Notes: generated by a model from the letters alone, not told the origin. Numbered from the stretch's first letter, positions 38,698-49,123 are shown. The stretch is DNA of 64,000 nt from Akkermansiaceae bacterium (GCA_905182405.1 CAJJBQ010000001.1:992001-1056000), one strand, 5' to 3'. Numbers and translations: made by a program.

Positions 38698-41163
38698 ATG
38701 GGCAAAGTTGAAGCATACTTTTGCATGCCCGGTAAAGGACCCCGCAATAACCCGCTGAAGAAGCGCATTCTTGCATTGATCGATCCCGATGGGGGACGGC
38801 CTCTCAATAAAAGTGAGTTGGCGCGATTCCTCGAAATCCCAGGTACGAAGCGTTCAGATCTTCGCGAGTTACTTCTTAACATGGAACGCGCTGGCGAAAT
38901 TTCTCTGGGGAAAAAGGGCCGTTTTATTGCTGGAAAAGCACCTGCCCAGAAGGATCATAAGAATGCGAGTCCGGATCAAGCTCCAGCCAGAGCAGGAAAG
39001 AGTAATCAAGCATCTAACGGGAAGGCATCCAACGGGAAGGCATCTAACGGGAAGGCATCTAACGGGAAGGCATCCAACGGGAGGGGATCCAACGGGAAGG
39101 ATCCTCAGCTAGTTGGGACGATCCGACTCAACCCCGCTGGCCACGGTTGGTTCATGCCGAACTATACCGACGAAGGAAACCTCGCCAGTGGCATCGATCT
39201 TTCTACCAAGCCGCGTTATTACGTTGCTTCGACAGCATTGGGGACTTCTCTTGATGGAGACACCGTAAGCGTCTACCTAGCGAAGCCGACGGGTCGTCCT
39301 CCTGCAAGTCGAAAAGGGATGAAGCCTGACATGCGGGCCAAGGTTCTTGAGATTGTGGAACGTCGTTCCGGCATCGTCACGGGAACGTATCAAACGCGTG
39401 GGAAATCTGGAATTCTCTTCACCGAAGACACGCGGGTTCCTGGAGGCATTCGTCTTTCTGATAGCAAGGGGGCCAAGCCTGGTCAGATTGTCGTGGTAAA
39501 AATCACCAAGTGGCTTGATCCCCATGAAAGCCCGACGGGACATGTGGTCGAGGTTCTCGGCTTCCCAGGCGAACCTGGGGTTGACGTTGAGCAAATCATC
39601 GCGGCGCACGGAGTGGCCCGAGGATTTCCTGTCGCCGTGGTCAAGGAAGCGGAGGACATTCCTCAAGCAATTCCTGCCGATGAAATCAAGCGTCGCGAAG
39701 ACTGGAGGAAGAAAGACGTCATCACCATCGACCCCTCGACAGCGAAAGACTTCGACGATGCCGTATGGGTCGCGAAGACAGAGTCTGGGTGGCAACTAGC
39801 GGTTCATATTGCCGACGTTTCCTACTACGTAAAACCGGGAACCGCGCTGGATGCAGAAGCACGTGAGCGAGGAAATTCAACTTATCTCGTCGACCGCGTC
39901 ATCCCGATGCTTCCTGAAGTTCTTAGTAACGGCGTTTGCTCTCTGAATCCGGGAGTGGACCGTCTCACCAAATGCGTCGTGATGGACTTCGGACCGGCGG
40001 GTGCAATGAAGAAGGCCCGTTTTGTCGATGCCGTCATCAACACGCCCCGGAAATATGCCTACGAGGAAGCGCAGGGGATTTTGGAGAACAAAGAAGACGG
40101 CGGGAAACTCGGGGACCACATCCGTGAAGCCTGGAAGCTCGGGAGTGTTCTTCGGAAACGTCGTTTCGCCCGAGGTGGGCTCGATATGGATATGCCCGAG
40201 ATCACCCTCATGATCAACAACAAGGGTGTGCCCTCCGGTTACAAAAAGGACGAATACAACGAGAGTCATCAGTTGATCGAAGAATTCATGCTCGCGGCGA
40301 ACGAAGCGGTGGCTCAGAAGATTAAGAATTCCAGTCGCTCCGCGATTTACCGAATCCACGGTGATCCGGATCCTGACCGCCTGAACGACTTTGCCGAGCT
40401 TGCCCGATCCCATGGATACCAACCGGGTGATCTTAGTAACCGGAAGCACATCCAGAAACTTATCGATGCGGCGAGAGGTAGCATCGAGGAACATGCCATC
40501 AAGTTGGGCCTTCTTAAAAGCATGCAACGTGCGGCCTATGCTGCGGACCCTGATGGCCATTACGGCCTTGCGAAGAGTGACTACTGTCACTTCACCAGCC
40601 CGATCCGACGCTACGCGGATCTCATCGTGCATCGAGCTCTCCAAAGTCTTCTTGAGAATCCTCCTAAGCAACTCGATCCCGTTCCCAAGAAGGAGGGTTG
40701 TGTTGAAATCGCGGCTCATATTTCCGAGACCGAGCGCACCAGTTCGAGCGCCGAGACGGAGAGTCGTCGTATGAAAATGCTCGAGTGGTTAGAGCTGGGA
40801 ATGAAATATAAAGAACCGCCTGTCTTCGATGCCATCGTGACAGAAATCCGGGCGATGGGGCTCTTCATGGAGTGCACCGATATCATGCAACGTGGCGTGG
40901 TGAAGCGAGAGGGCTTCCCGGACGGTCACTGGTCCTTTGAGTCCAATTCGGGACGGTTCTGTAGTCGCCGCGATGGCGAGATTACTTCCGGAACCCGCCT
41001 TAAGGTGAAGGTCATGGAAGTGGATCGACTCAATATGCGGGTCAACTTTCAGGTCATCGCAATCACCGGAACCACGACTAAGAAACAAGCCCAGCCTCCT
41101 CGACAGAAAACGGTTTATAAGTCGGAGAAAAAGCTTACGGAAAAACAGCGCCGGAGAAGATAA
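38698..41163 (+). CDS. rnr: Ribonuclease R
   Basis: 821 residues. A winged-helix-like N-terminus (PLNKSELARFLEIPGTKRSDL), a disordered segment with the Ala-Ser-Asn-Gly-Lys repeat at about residues 105-134, cold-shock OB domains, then the RNB catalytic domain with the magnesium cluster ITIDPSTAKDFDDAVWV and a C-terminal S1 domain (about 700-780) before a basic tail. It degrades structured RNA 3' to 5'. Complete. The internal repeat is unusual. Confidence 0.95.
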   Translation: MGKVEAYFCMPGKGPRNNPLKKRILALIDPDGGRPLNKSELARFLEIPGTKRSDLRELLLNMERAGEISLGKKGRFIAGKAPAQKDHKNASPDQAPARAGKSNQASNGKASNGKASNGKASNGKASNGRGSNGKDPQLVGTIRLNPAGHGWFMPNYTDEGNLASGIDLSTKPRYYVASTALGTSLDGDTVSVYLAKPTGRPPASRKGMKPDMRAKVLEIVERRSGIVTGTYQTRGKSGILFTEDTRVPGGIRLSDSKGAKPGQIVVVKITKWLDPHESPTGHVVEVLGFPGEPGVDVEQIIAAHGVARGFPVAVVKEAEDIPQAIPADEIKRREDWRKKDVITIDPSTAKDFDDAVWVAKTESGWQLAVHIADVSYYVKPGTALDAEARERGNSTYLVDRVIPMLPEVLSNGVCSLNPGVDRLTKCVVMDFGPAGAMKKARFVDAVINTPRKYAYEEAQGILENKEDGGKLGDHIREAWKLGSVLRKRRFARGGLDMDMPEITLMINNKGVPSGYKKDEYNESHQLIEEFMLAANEAVAQKIKNSSRSAIYRIHGDPDPDRLNDFAELARSHGYQPGDLSNRKHIQKLIDAARGSIEEHAIKLGLLKSMQRAAYAADPDGHYGLAKSDYCHFTSPIRRYADLIVHRALQSLLENPPKQLDPVPKKEGCVEIAAHISETERTSSSAETESRRMKMLEWLELGMKYKEPPVFDAIVTEIRAMGLFMECTDIMQRGVVKREGFPDGHWSFESNSGRFCSRRDGEITSGTRLKVKVMEVDRLNMRVNFQVIAITGTTTKKQAQPPRQKTVYKSEKKLTEKQRRRR
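39010..39099 (+). repeat. Six tandem 15-bp repeats inside rnr
   Basis: The unit GCATCTAACGGGAAG or near variants occurs six times in a row, encoding Ala/Gly-Ser-Asn-Gly-Lys/Arg. The unit length is a multiple of three, so copy-number change would keep the frame. Confidence 0.95.
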
Positions 41164-41204
41164 GAACTCGCCGGGTCACCTACGACGCTGAGTGCTTTGG
41201 CCAC

Positions 41205-41240
41205 AAAAAACGGCATACCCTTTCGAGTGCGCCGTTTTTA
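41205..41240. terminator. Bidirectional terminator between rnr and gnd
   Basis: AAAAAACGGC and GCCGTTTTT flank a partly paired loop of about 16 bases. T runs are present on both strands, so it can end both convergent genes. Confidence 0.75.
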
Positions 41241-41260
41241 AAAGGAGGTCCGTGGTGGTT

Positions 41261-42694
41261 CTAGCCCATGAGTTCAGGCCAATCTTCGGTGTGGAAGAAT
41301 TCGCCCTCGGGTTTGTCAGTGCGCTCGTAGGTGTGCGCTCCGAAGAAGTCACGTTGAGCCTGAAGAAGGTTCGCGGGAAGTCGCTCGGCGCGGTAGGCGT
41401 CGTAGTATGCGAGTGATCCGCCGATGGATGGAACGGGGATTCCATTGGTCGCAGCGAGAGCGACCACTTCACGCCAGTCTTGCTGACCTTCGTTGAGAAC
41501 CTTCGTGAAGAATTCTGCCAACATAAGGTTGGAGGGAGGAGTCGCTGCGGTGTAGGCCTCGGTGATGCGGTTGAGGAAACGTGCGCGAATGATACAGCCA
41601 CCACGCCAGATCTTAGCGATCTCGCCGAGGTTGAGTGACCAGCCTTTGTCAGCGCCCACCTTCGTGATGAGGTCGAGGCCTTGCGCGTAGGAAACGATCT
41701 TGGACGCATAGAGCGCGTTACGCACTTTCTTGACGAGATCTTCTTTGCTCATGGTGAGGTCGAAGTCCCAGTTGCTGGGTCCCTGAAGGATACCGGAAGC
41801 AATCTTACGCTGATCGCGCATGGAGGAGAGGATTCGTGCTTCGACTGAACCAGCGATGGTGGAGAATGGGACAGCTTGCTCAACGGATCCCATGACGGTC
41901 CAACGTCCGGTTCCTTTTTGACCAGCTTTGTCGACGATGAGATCGACGATGTCTTTACCGGTTTCAGGATCCTTCTGTTTTAAGATGTTCGCGGTGATCT
42001 CGATGAGGAAGGACTCAAGTTCTCCCTCATTCCAGTCAGCGAAAATGGCAGCCTGCTCTTCGTTGGTGAAGCCAGCTGCTTTGAAAATATTGTAAGCCTC
42101 ACAAATGAGCTGCATGTCACCATACTCGATGCCGTTGTGGACCATTTTGACGAAGTGGCCGGCACCGCCTTCTCCGATGTGAACCACGCAAGGCTCGCCA
42201 TCGACCTTGGCCGAGATGCTTTCGAAGATTGGCTTCATCACTTCCCAAGTGGAAGCAGGTCCACCGGGCATGATGGAAGGGCCTTTGAGTGCGCCTTCTT
42301 CGCCACCGGAAACACCGGCTCCAATAAAACGGAAGCCCGCCTCGCTGACATACTTGTCGCGACGTTCGGTGTCAGTGTAGAGGGAGTTTCCGCCATCGAT
42401 GATGATGTCATTTGGATCGAGAAGTGGCATGAGCGCTTTGATCACTGCGTCAACCGGACCACCTGCCTGTACCATGATCTGAATCTTGCGAGGAACGGCG
42501 AGCGACTGCACGAAACCTTCAAGAGTTTCTTCGCCGATGAGGTTGCGGCCGGGGTTTTCCGCGATGAAATCAGTCATCTTGGAGGTGGTGCGGTTATACA
42601 CCGAAACTTGGAAGCCGCGGCTTTCCACATTGAGCACAAGATTCTGACCCATAACGGCCAGACCGATCAGTCCGAAATCACTTTTCTTTTCCAT
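41261..42694 (-). CDS. gnd: 6-phosphogluconate dehydrogenase, decarboxylating
   Basis: 477 residues, usual length. NADP fingerprint GLIGLAVMGQNLVLNVESRG, substrate signature VDKAGQKGTGRW near 260, and the C-terminal GGSLAYYDAYRAERLPANLLQAQRDFFGAH. It converts 6-phosphogluconate to ribulose-5-phosphate in the oxidative pentose phosphate pathway, yielding NADPH. ATG 42694 is preferred; the upstream frame to 42727 is not part of the family. Confidence 0.97.
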   Translation of the reverse strand: MEKKSDFGLIGLAVMGQNLVLNVESRGFQVSVYNRTTSKMTDFIAENPGRNLIGEETLEGFVQSLAVPRKIQIMVQAGGPVDAVIKALMPLLDPNDIIIDGGNSLYTDTERRDKYVSEAGFRFIGAGVSGGEEGALKGPSIMPGGPASTWEVMKPIFESISAKVDGEPCVVHIGEGGAGHFVKMVHNGIEYGDMQLICEAYNIFKAAGFTNEEQAAIFADWNEGELESFLIEITANILKQKDPETGKDIVDLIVDKAGQKGTGRWTVMGSVEQAVPFSTIAGSVEARILSSMRDQRKIASGILQGPSNWDFDLTMSKEDLVKKVRNALYASKIVSYAQGLDLITKVGADKGWSLNLGEIAKIWRGGCIIRARFLNRITEAYTAATPPSNLMLAEFFTKVLNEGQQDWREVVALAATNGIPVPSIGGSLAYYDAYRAERLPANLLQAQRDFFGAHTYERTDKPEGEFFHTEDWPELMG

Positions 42695-42782
42695 GGCGGT
42701 ATCCCGCTTGTCGCGGGGCCGCTGCATTAGCGATCACCGGGAAAAAAGCAAACCCAATCTGTGAGACAGCGAGCGCACGCTT

Positions 42783-43943
42783 CTATTTGGAAGTCTTGTT
42801 CCAGTAAATGATGATATTCTTGGTGGCGCGCCCGGCGGCGATGAGGTCGAGCCTTCCGTCGCCGTCTAAATCGGCGGCCTTCATGTCTTCACAGGCCATC
42901 GTGTTGTCATCGATCACCGAGTGGAGCTTCCAGACCGTTCCATCCTCATCGGCAGGAACATAGAGCCGAATGCCCACTTTTTTGTCCTTTTTGGAGGGAT
43001 TACGCCATCCAGCGGCCACTTGGTCATAGCCGAGTCCTAAAAAGTCGCCGGTGACCAGCGCGTGTCCTTGTTGTAAGGAGTCATCGATTACGAGGCGATC
43101 TTGAGACCATAATCCCTTTTCTGTTTCCGGATTGATGACGACTTGGTTCCCATGCATGGGTTCGATGGTGGTGATGAATCTTTTTCCGTTTGGGAGTTTG
43201 CCAAGACGGACTTCGCCCGCGCCCTCGCTGGTAATGGGCTTGGCGGTCCATTGTTCTTTTCCTGAAGGCGAGAGAAGATGAACTCCTTCCTTGCAGGCAA
43301 CGAGGATGCTTTCGTTGCCGGAGTCATCCCACTTCACGGGGTCGAAGTTGTGAGCGAGGTGGAAGCCCTTATGAATGAGGAAAGTTTGCCAGTCCTTGGC
43401 GGGATCTATTTCGGGGCGGTAGCCGAGGAAGTTGATTCCTTCGCCTTCTCCTTTGATATTGCCGGGTCCATGAAGAGGAAGGACTGCTAGAAAATGGCGA
43501 CGATTTTTTTCCGCGACCCAGTGCATGCGGTGGACCGTGGGCTCATGATGAAGTTTGTTGGCGGAGCGAGGCGCGAAGCAATCAGCGTGTTCGTTGAGCG
43601 AGAATACGGCGCCGCTGGTCTTGGTGTCACCGGGATTCCATTCTCCGCCCACCACGATCTCGGCTTTACCATCGCCCGTGATATCCTTGGCACAGAGGCA
43701 GACATGATCCTTCTTGGTCAGCTTTCCGGTGAGTTCGTGCATTTCCCAATCGGGTCCACGGTAGGCGACGGTGCGTTGCGAATCTGCTAAGAGGATGTCC
43801 AACTTTCCATCGCCATCGACATCGGCCACCGCGAGCCCATAGCCCACCGTGATTTTATCATCGATTGTTTGCGCTTCAAAAACGGCCTTTGGTAAGGCGA
43901 GCATGGGGAGGGCGAGGAGGGCGGATAGAGTGAGTGATTTCAT
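42783..43943 (-). CDS. Secreted FG-GAP/VCBS repeat protein
   Basis: 386 residues. Signal peptide (LSALLALPMLALPKA) and then a seven-bladed-propeller-like array. Calcium-binding repeats VADVDGDGKLDILLADSQ, AKDITGDGKAEIVVGGEW and AADLDGDGRLDLIAAGRA are clear. Such proteins are extracellular and often bind carbohydrate or mediate adhesion. It starts 2 bases after the stop of the CotH giant, so they form a two-gene unit. Confidence 0.85.
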   Translation of the reverse strand: MKSLTLSALLALPMLALPKAVFEAQTIDDKITVGYGLAVADVDGDGKLDILLADSQRTVAYRGPDWEMHELTGKLTKKDHVCLCAKDITGDGKAEIVVGGEWNPGDTKTSGAVFSLNEHADCFAPRSANKLHHEPTVHRMHWVAEKNRRHFLAVLPLHGPGNIKGEGEGINFLGYRPEIDPAKDWQTFLIHKGFHLAHNFDPVKWDDSGNESILVACKEGVHLLSPSGKEQWTAKPITSEGAGEVRLGKLPNGKRFITTIEPMHGNQVVINPETEKGLWSQDRLVIDDSLQQGHALVTGDFLGLGYDQVAAGWRNPSKKDKKVGIRLYVPADEDGTVWKLHSVIDDNTMACEDMKAADLDGDGRLDLIAAGRATKNIIIYWNKTSK

Positions 43944-43945
43944 GA

Positions 43946-46900
43946 TTAGGGGAGGTTGATCTTCAAGCGGATGAATTTTTTCGGCAGATCAGCAATGGGA
44001 GTGACGCTGCGGATGGTGACCGTTTCGGTGCCATCTTCATTTGAAACAGAGGTAACATATTCAGATCCAGTGTCAGCCCAGTTGTCGAGGTCGGAGGAGA
44101 GCTGGACTTGATAGAGGATATCATCGGCTCCCAAATTGCGGCGGTAGGAGAAGGTTAGGAATTCTGTTGTTCCACCATTTCCATCATCAAAGGTTCCAGT
44201 TCCTAGGGTGGCTCGAGCTTCAGGGCTGGGACCGGCGTCTCCAGCAGTTGAACCAAGCGCGTATTCTAGAAGGGCGTTGAGTCCGTCTCCATCGGCATCA
44301 GCCATTGGATCTCCTAAGAAGGTCTCGGCGTCGCTTCCGCCGGGGGTGCCGTTGAGGGCGGTGCTGCTGCGCCAGTTCGAGGCGAGCGAGTGGAGAGGGG
44401 ATATTTCGGGCGCGATCAGGGTGAGGGTGAATCCGTCGCCATCGGCTGCTCTAGGCCATGGATCTACGTCGTTGTATGTGAAACGTTGGGCATCGGCTCC
44501 CAGTCCGTTGATGAAGGCAAGTTCCTCGCCGTCGTTGCTCAGGCGGGAACGGTAATCTCCCGGAGCGATTCTCATGTCAGCTGTATTGTAGACGGTGGCG
44601 AAGGCGATGAGATCTTTTACGATGACGATGCGCTCGCCGGGCGCAAGGGACTCACCCAGTGGAAAGGTGTAATCGATGCCCGCGAAGGTCGATAGCGAGA
44701 GGTCGATAGAGTGGGAGTCGTTGAGATTTAGGAGTTCGATGAACTCGGTGTTCTCGTCCATGCCGACAGGGTTATACATGATCTCGGAAATGACGATGTT
44801 GGTGGAGTCGGCGATGGGTCCGACGAAATAGGTTCCGTCGGTGACTGCGGACCAAGACGTGCCGCTTCGAACACGGGCTTTCACGATCGCGCCCGCAGAG
44901 ATCGGGATAGTGCCCCCGCTGTTCACTGCGGTAGCATTTGGAGAAATGGCACCTCCATCGAGGCGAGGGTCGCTGCCATCAGTGGTGTAATAAATGGTGG
45001 TGCTGCCCGTAACGGTGAGGGTTGAACCTAAGGGGATGAGACCTTCGACTTGAGAACTTCCTCCGACAAGGTAGGTAGGGGCGTCGAGGGTGAGCAGAGT
45101 GAGGTTGTTGAGCACGTTGTTAGTGCGGACCGGGAAGTAGCTCGTGTTGAGGCGGTTTTGTTCAGTGAGCCATTCGGCGTCGCGGGTGTATGGGGTGGCT
45201 CGGCGGTGGTCGCCCCAGCGTGCGGACTCGGCAATGATGGCTCGGTCGATGTCGGTTACGTAGCGTTCCCAGCGGGCTGCGGTCTTGGTTGGGGTGAGAG
45301 CTCCGTTTCCGTAGAAATGCTTCTGCAAGCGGTCGGCGAGACGGATTTTGTATTCGTCGTTTGATTCCAAGATGCCGCGCACTCCCATGGGGTCGAGAGG
45401 GATGCTGGTGGAATTTTGGCTTTCGAGACAGCGCTCTCCGTCCCAGGAATAGAGATCCCAAGGGGCCATCTGCTCGGGCATGCCGGAAGGGAAGGGGCCT
45501 CCGCCCGCAGCGCGCCAGTTGCCACTTGTTTTGAGATCTTGATTGGATCCGTAGCGATTGATCAGTTGGTAATCGATATACTGGTTGATATTGATGACCT
45601 GTTGAATGTTCTGCCAGTCAGCGCTATTGACCACCCCACTGATTTGGTTCCAAGCGGTGCTGTTTCCATCGGTGTATTGTGAACCATTTCGAGCATCGAG
45701 AAGGTCGGCGTCGCCCCCATTGTGCCCTGCGTAGTGAGAGGCATCCCCTCGTTCGCAAATGTTATGAAGTCCCCAGTAGAGGCCATTGACAAAGACGTGG
45801 GCCATGAAGCCCTCGCCTGCTGCGGAGTGGCCCATGTCGAGCATGCTCTGACGCATCCACTGGTCACGGATCATGGAGCCACGGCCGCGCTGGCCGGAAT
45901 CGCGGTGAATCCATGAATTATTGTATCCGGCACGGAGCGCGATGACGTTGTATTCGTCTACTGCGGAGCCTGGGAAAAGCGGCTCTTTGAGTTTGTTGAC
46001 GCCATATCTCTCGCGGAAGCGGAAGCTCAGTGAGTGTTTCGGGCTACTGCTGGGGTTCCGGCTGGCTCCTCCCTGAACCCGGAGTCCGCAGTTCTCTTGC
46101 CAGTCACTACGCGTGTCCGTTTCTGCCGGGATGAACTCAGCACTGCAGGCTCGTTCCCAAGCAAATCCCTTATTGCCGGAGTTGGTATAAATGCCGTTGG
46201 AACCACTAAAATCGTCGCGATTCATGACGATGGAAATGGTGGGGATATCCCGCATTCCCTCGAGCATCGTTTTTGCAGTTGAGGTGGCATGCCCAGTCGC
46301 GGTGGTAGTTTCTTGGGAGACCTCGGAATCCATGTCATAATCGCCTGAAGTGAGGTTGCCCCATCCTGCGGGTTGGCTTTGCTGCAGGAAGGGGAGATTG
46401 AGTCCGCTTGTGTCGATGCCGTTGGATGCCGCGCCATCGATATCGAGAAGGAAATAGCTGTTGCAGTCTACGTTCGTGGGCACGAGCCCGACCTTCACCG
46501 CGGCCGCCCGGATCGCGGTGGTTCGGTTTAAGGCGATCGGAATGGAATAGGTTTGAGCACTTGCGCCGGGGTTTCCCAATTCATCGATGGGGAAGGTGCC
46601 ATCGGTGGTGTAGTAAATAGTCGCTCCGAGAGTGGCGGTGGTGATTTCCACATTGATGGCAGTTTGATAGTACCCTCGTTTTAAGCTGAACTTCGTATCA
46701 GCGACGCGGGCTTGACCATTGGTGTCATTGTCATCTCCGGGAGTGGGAGATTCGAAGTAAACGGGAAGTTCGCTGACCGGGTGTAAGCCGTAGGAAATAT
46801 CATCGTCTTGGGTCGGGTAATTCATGCCACCGCTGGCGAACTCCGAGGCCACGGCAAACATGGGATCGACGAGGGCGAGGTAGTCTCCACCTTTAGATAG

Positions 46901-48439
46901 CTTGAAGTTGGTGTGAAGGTTTCCATTGGCATCCGGAATGCCGTTACCGGAAGCATAAACGATAATGAAGCCGTTCTGGGGGACCGTTGTTCCGGCGGGA
47001 AAAGCCCACCGGGTCAAATTAGCGGATTCATCAGTGAGGAACCAGCCATCGAGTGGAAGAGGCCCGCTACTGCGATTGGCAATCTCGATCCAGTCATCGG
47101 TGCGCCCGCTGACCTGATTCGCGATGGGAAACCAAGCATTCTGATTATTCGAAAGGCCACCGTCATTGGCGGCCAGGAACTCATTGATGACAAGGTCGCG
47201 GACTTCCAAGGTGGTGAATGCTTCGGTAGGCGCAGCCCAAACCTGGCCCCCTCCGTTGATCGCGAGGCTGCGAAAATAGTAAGTTGTCAGGGAATTTAAA
47301 TTCGCAAGATTGGTCTCAAAGGAGCCGTTTTGTGCTCCAAGCGTGATTAAATTATCCCATGCGTCGGTGCTTGTTCCTCCGTCGTTATCGCCCCAGTAAA
47401 GAGTCACAACGGGGGGAGATCCTCCGGTGTTAGTTACCTCTCCGGCCACTCTTGCCGATGTTCCCCTGACATTGCTGGCAGGGGAATTATCAATGCTGGA
47501 AGGGAAGATGGCATTGGTGGTAAAGGTCTCAGAGGAGGGTGCCCAATCTGTCCCGGCGGAATTCTCGGCATAGCTGCGGAAGAAATAATTGCTCGAAGGT
47601 GACAGGCCGGTGACGTCGGTGACGAAAGAGGCGGTCTCGTTTCCGAGATCTACCGAACTAGTCCAGTTCCCGGGGGTGGTGCCACCATCGGTGGTTCCAT
47701 AGAAAATGGTGATGAGAGGAGCGGCTCCTCCGGTATCAGTGACGATGCCATTGAGCGTGGCACTGGTCGCTTCGACATGGGTCGCGGCAGAGTTGGTCAC
47801 CGTGGGCGGATTGGCGGCGGCCACAGCGGCTTCGACGACGATGGAATCGATATCGCAGTCGCCTGACCCTTGGCCTCCGCTATACCAGTAAAAGGTGACC
47901 GTTGTATCTGTCAGTCCCTGGTATTTGGTATCTGTGAGCGCAAGCCCAACCGAGGTGAATGTGGGACGTGCAGGACCATTTGCACTGTAGAGAAGTCCGG
48001 TGTCCAAGCTCGTGCGAAATGCGAGCCATCGTTGGGCGCTTCCTTCCGTTGCCCGGCTGAAGTCGAATCTGACGTCTGTTAGATTGATCGTGGTGCTTGA
48101 ATCAATCGTGATGGTAAACGAGTGAATTCCCTGCGTAGGTGGGGCACTTCCCAACGCGGGAGGGGTTCCGTTGGCTAGAGAAGGCCCATTAAATTTTCCG
48201 ACGGGGGCGGAAGCCCGTCCGGTATTGCCATTTCCATCTCCCGTGATTTTTCCGCCGCCTGCGATACTCCAGTCTGAGATCGTAATGCCATCGCCGATAA
48301 CGAGATCATCAGTTGTTGAGTTAAAGGAACCTCCCGTTGAGAAATCAACTCCGATAACTGGTGTCGCGTATGTTGGAGGATAGCAGGCGCTCGCTACAGC
48401 CATGAAGTAAGCGAAGGATCGGAGAGAGGTGGAAATCAT
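43946..48439 (-). CDS. Giant secreted CotH-kinase/lamin-tail protein
   Basis: 1,497 residues. Signal peptide near the N-terminus, a beta-sandwich (about 30-205), two fibronectin-like repeats (about 215-310 and 315-410, each with TLNGIVTDTGG or ARVAGEVTNTGG openings), a lamin-tail domain (LVINEFLAANDGG, about 415-540), a chitobiase C-terminal-type strand pair (TIYYTTDGT), a CotH-kinase-like domain (about 735-1060; SLSFRFRERYGVNKLKEPLF), another TIYYTTDGSDP block and a second lamin-tail domain (NIVISEIMYNPVGMDENTEF). CotH kinases can phosphorylate secreted proteins; activity here is not shown. Common in Verrucomicrobiota and Planctomycetota. No C-terminal sorting signal. Confidence 0.88.
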   Translation of the reverse strand: MISTSLRSFAYFMAVASACYPPTYATPVIGVDFSTGGSFNSTTDDLVIGDGITISDWSIAGGGKITGDGNGNTGRASAPVGKFNGPSLANGTPPALGSAPPTQGIHSFTITIDSSTTINLTDVRFDFSRATEGSAQRWLAFRTSLDTGLLYSANGPARPTFTSVGLALTDTKYQGLTDTTVTFYWYSGGQGSGDCDIDSIVVEAAVAAANPPTVTNSAATHVEATSATLNGIVTDTGGAAPLITIFYGTTDGGTTPGNWTSSVDLGNETASFVTDVTGLSPSSNYFFRSYAENSAGTDWAPSSETFTTNAIFPSSIDNSPASNVRGTSARVAGEVTNTGGSPPVVTLYWGDNDGGTSTDAWDNLITLGAQNGSFETNLANLNSLTTYYFRSLAINGGGQVWAAPTEAFTTLEVRDLVINEFLAANDGGLSNNQNAWFPIANQVSGRTDDWIEIANRSSGPLPLDGWFLTDESANLTRWAFPAGTTVPQNGFIIVYASGNGIPDANGNLHTNFKLSKGGDYLALVDPMFAVASEFASGGMNYPTQDDDISYGLHPVSELPVYFESPTPGDDNDTNGQARVADTKFSLKRGYYQTAINVEITTATLGATIYYTTDGTFPIDELGNPGASAQTYSIPIALNRTTAIRAAAVKVGLVPTNVDCNSYFLLDIDGAASNGIDTSGLNLPFLQQSQPAGWGNLTSGDYDMDSEVSQETTTATGHATSTAKTMLEGMRDIPTISIVMNRDDFSGSNGIYTNSGNKGFAWERACSAEFIPAETDTRSDWQENCGLRVQGGASRNPSSSPKHSLSFRFRERYGVNKLKEPLFPGSAVDEYNVIALRAGYNNSWIHRDSGQRGRGSMIRDQWMRQSMLDMGHSAAGEGFMAHVFVNGLYWGLHNICERGDASHYAGHNGGDADLLDARNGSQYTDGNSTAWNQISGVVNSADWQNIQQVININQYIDYQLINRYGSNQDLKTSGNWRAAGGGPFPSGMPEQMAPWDLYSWDGERCLESQNSTSIPLDPMGVRGILESNDEYKIRLADRLQKHFYGNGALTPTKTAARWERYVTDIDRAIIAESARWGDHRRATPYTRDAEWLTEQNRLNTSYFPVRTNNVLNNLTLLTLDAPTYLVGGSSQVEGLIPLGSTLTVTGSTTIYYTTDGSDPRLDGGAISPNATAVNSGGTIPISAGAIVKARVRSGTSWSAVTDGTYFVGPIADSTNIVISEIMYNPVGMDENTEFIELLNLNDSHSIDLSLSTFAGIDYTFPLGESLAPGERIVIVKDLIAFATVYNTADMRIAPGDYRSRLSNDGEELAFINGLGADAQRFTYNDVDPWPRAADGDGFTLTLIAPEISPLHSLASNWRSSTALNGTPGGSDAETFLGDPMADADGDGLNALLEYALGSTAGDAGPSPEARATLGTGTFDDGNGGTTEFLTFSYRRNLGADDILYQVQLSSDLDNWADTGSEYVTSVSNEDGTETVTIRSVTPIADLPKKFIRLKINLP

Positions 48440-48697
48440 ATAGAGCGGGGAGGGGGGGTAAAAAAGACCACTTCAAGAGTGCGGGAGCGGTTTTGGAAAT
48501 CAAGTGCTGAAGATCAGCGGCCTATCGAATAATTTGCTGATATAGGCGAGGCAGCGCAAGCGAGGAAATTTATCGGAGTTCAGGAAAATCGAAGATCGGA
48601 AGCCTGAAGGGAGATCCGTTTGCCGACGCTCTGCAAGGAGTAGGCTACTCTTCCTCTTTCTATCCTTCCGGGCTTACCTTAGAGTCACGAAGAAACG

Positions 48698-49123
48698 ATG
48701 ATGCTAACCAATCCAGTAAATATCAGCTTCCAGATTCCTCCGGCCGATTCGCTTGCTCGGGAGGAAATCTTGGGCAAACTTCGTTTTCTTTCCGACCATG
48801 TGGAGCTTTCATGGCGATTGAAGGGCAATGTGTTCTCCGGTGGAAAAGGGAAGATGCAAGTGATCGATCTTCTCTATGGTGAGATCGAACATGTGGACCT
48901 CGTGAAAAAATGGTTCAAGATTCGCCAGATTGTCTTTCGCGTGTCTGATCCTCGCCTTTTAGCGGGAATTCCTGCAGCAGAGATGGGAAAGCTTACGATG
49001 ATCATCGATGATCGCTCGCGCGAAGAGGCCAAAAAGCTTCATGGCTTGATCGATTTCAAACGGTCGATTTTTCTTTTCGACGCTCAGGAAGAGCGGCTGA
49101 AGGCGATGCGTAAGGAAGATTAA
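48698..49123 (+). CDS. Hypothetical protein
   Basis: 141 residues, predicted cytosolic. It reads as an alpha-beta protein (SRLREEILGKLRFLSDH-like start near residues 18-33, RQIVFRVSDPRLLAGIPAAE, MIIDDRSREEAKKLHGLID). No signal peptide or membrane helix, no family recognised. Its end overlaps the convergent yjbQ stop by 4 bases. Codon use fits real genes. Confidence 0.65.
   Translation: MMLTNPVNISFQIPPADSLAREEILGKLRFLSDHVELSWRLKGNVFSGGKGKMQVIDLLYGEIEHVDLVKKWFKIRQIVFRVSDPRLLAGIPAAEMGKLTMIIDDRSREEAKKLHGLIDFKRSIFLFDAQEERLKAMRKED

Noticed and set aside
39010..39099. CRISPR array
   Set aside because: Units are contiguous 15-bp repeats without spacers, inside a coding sequence.
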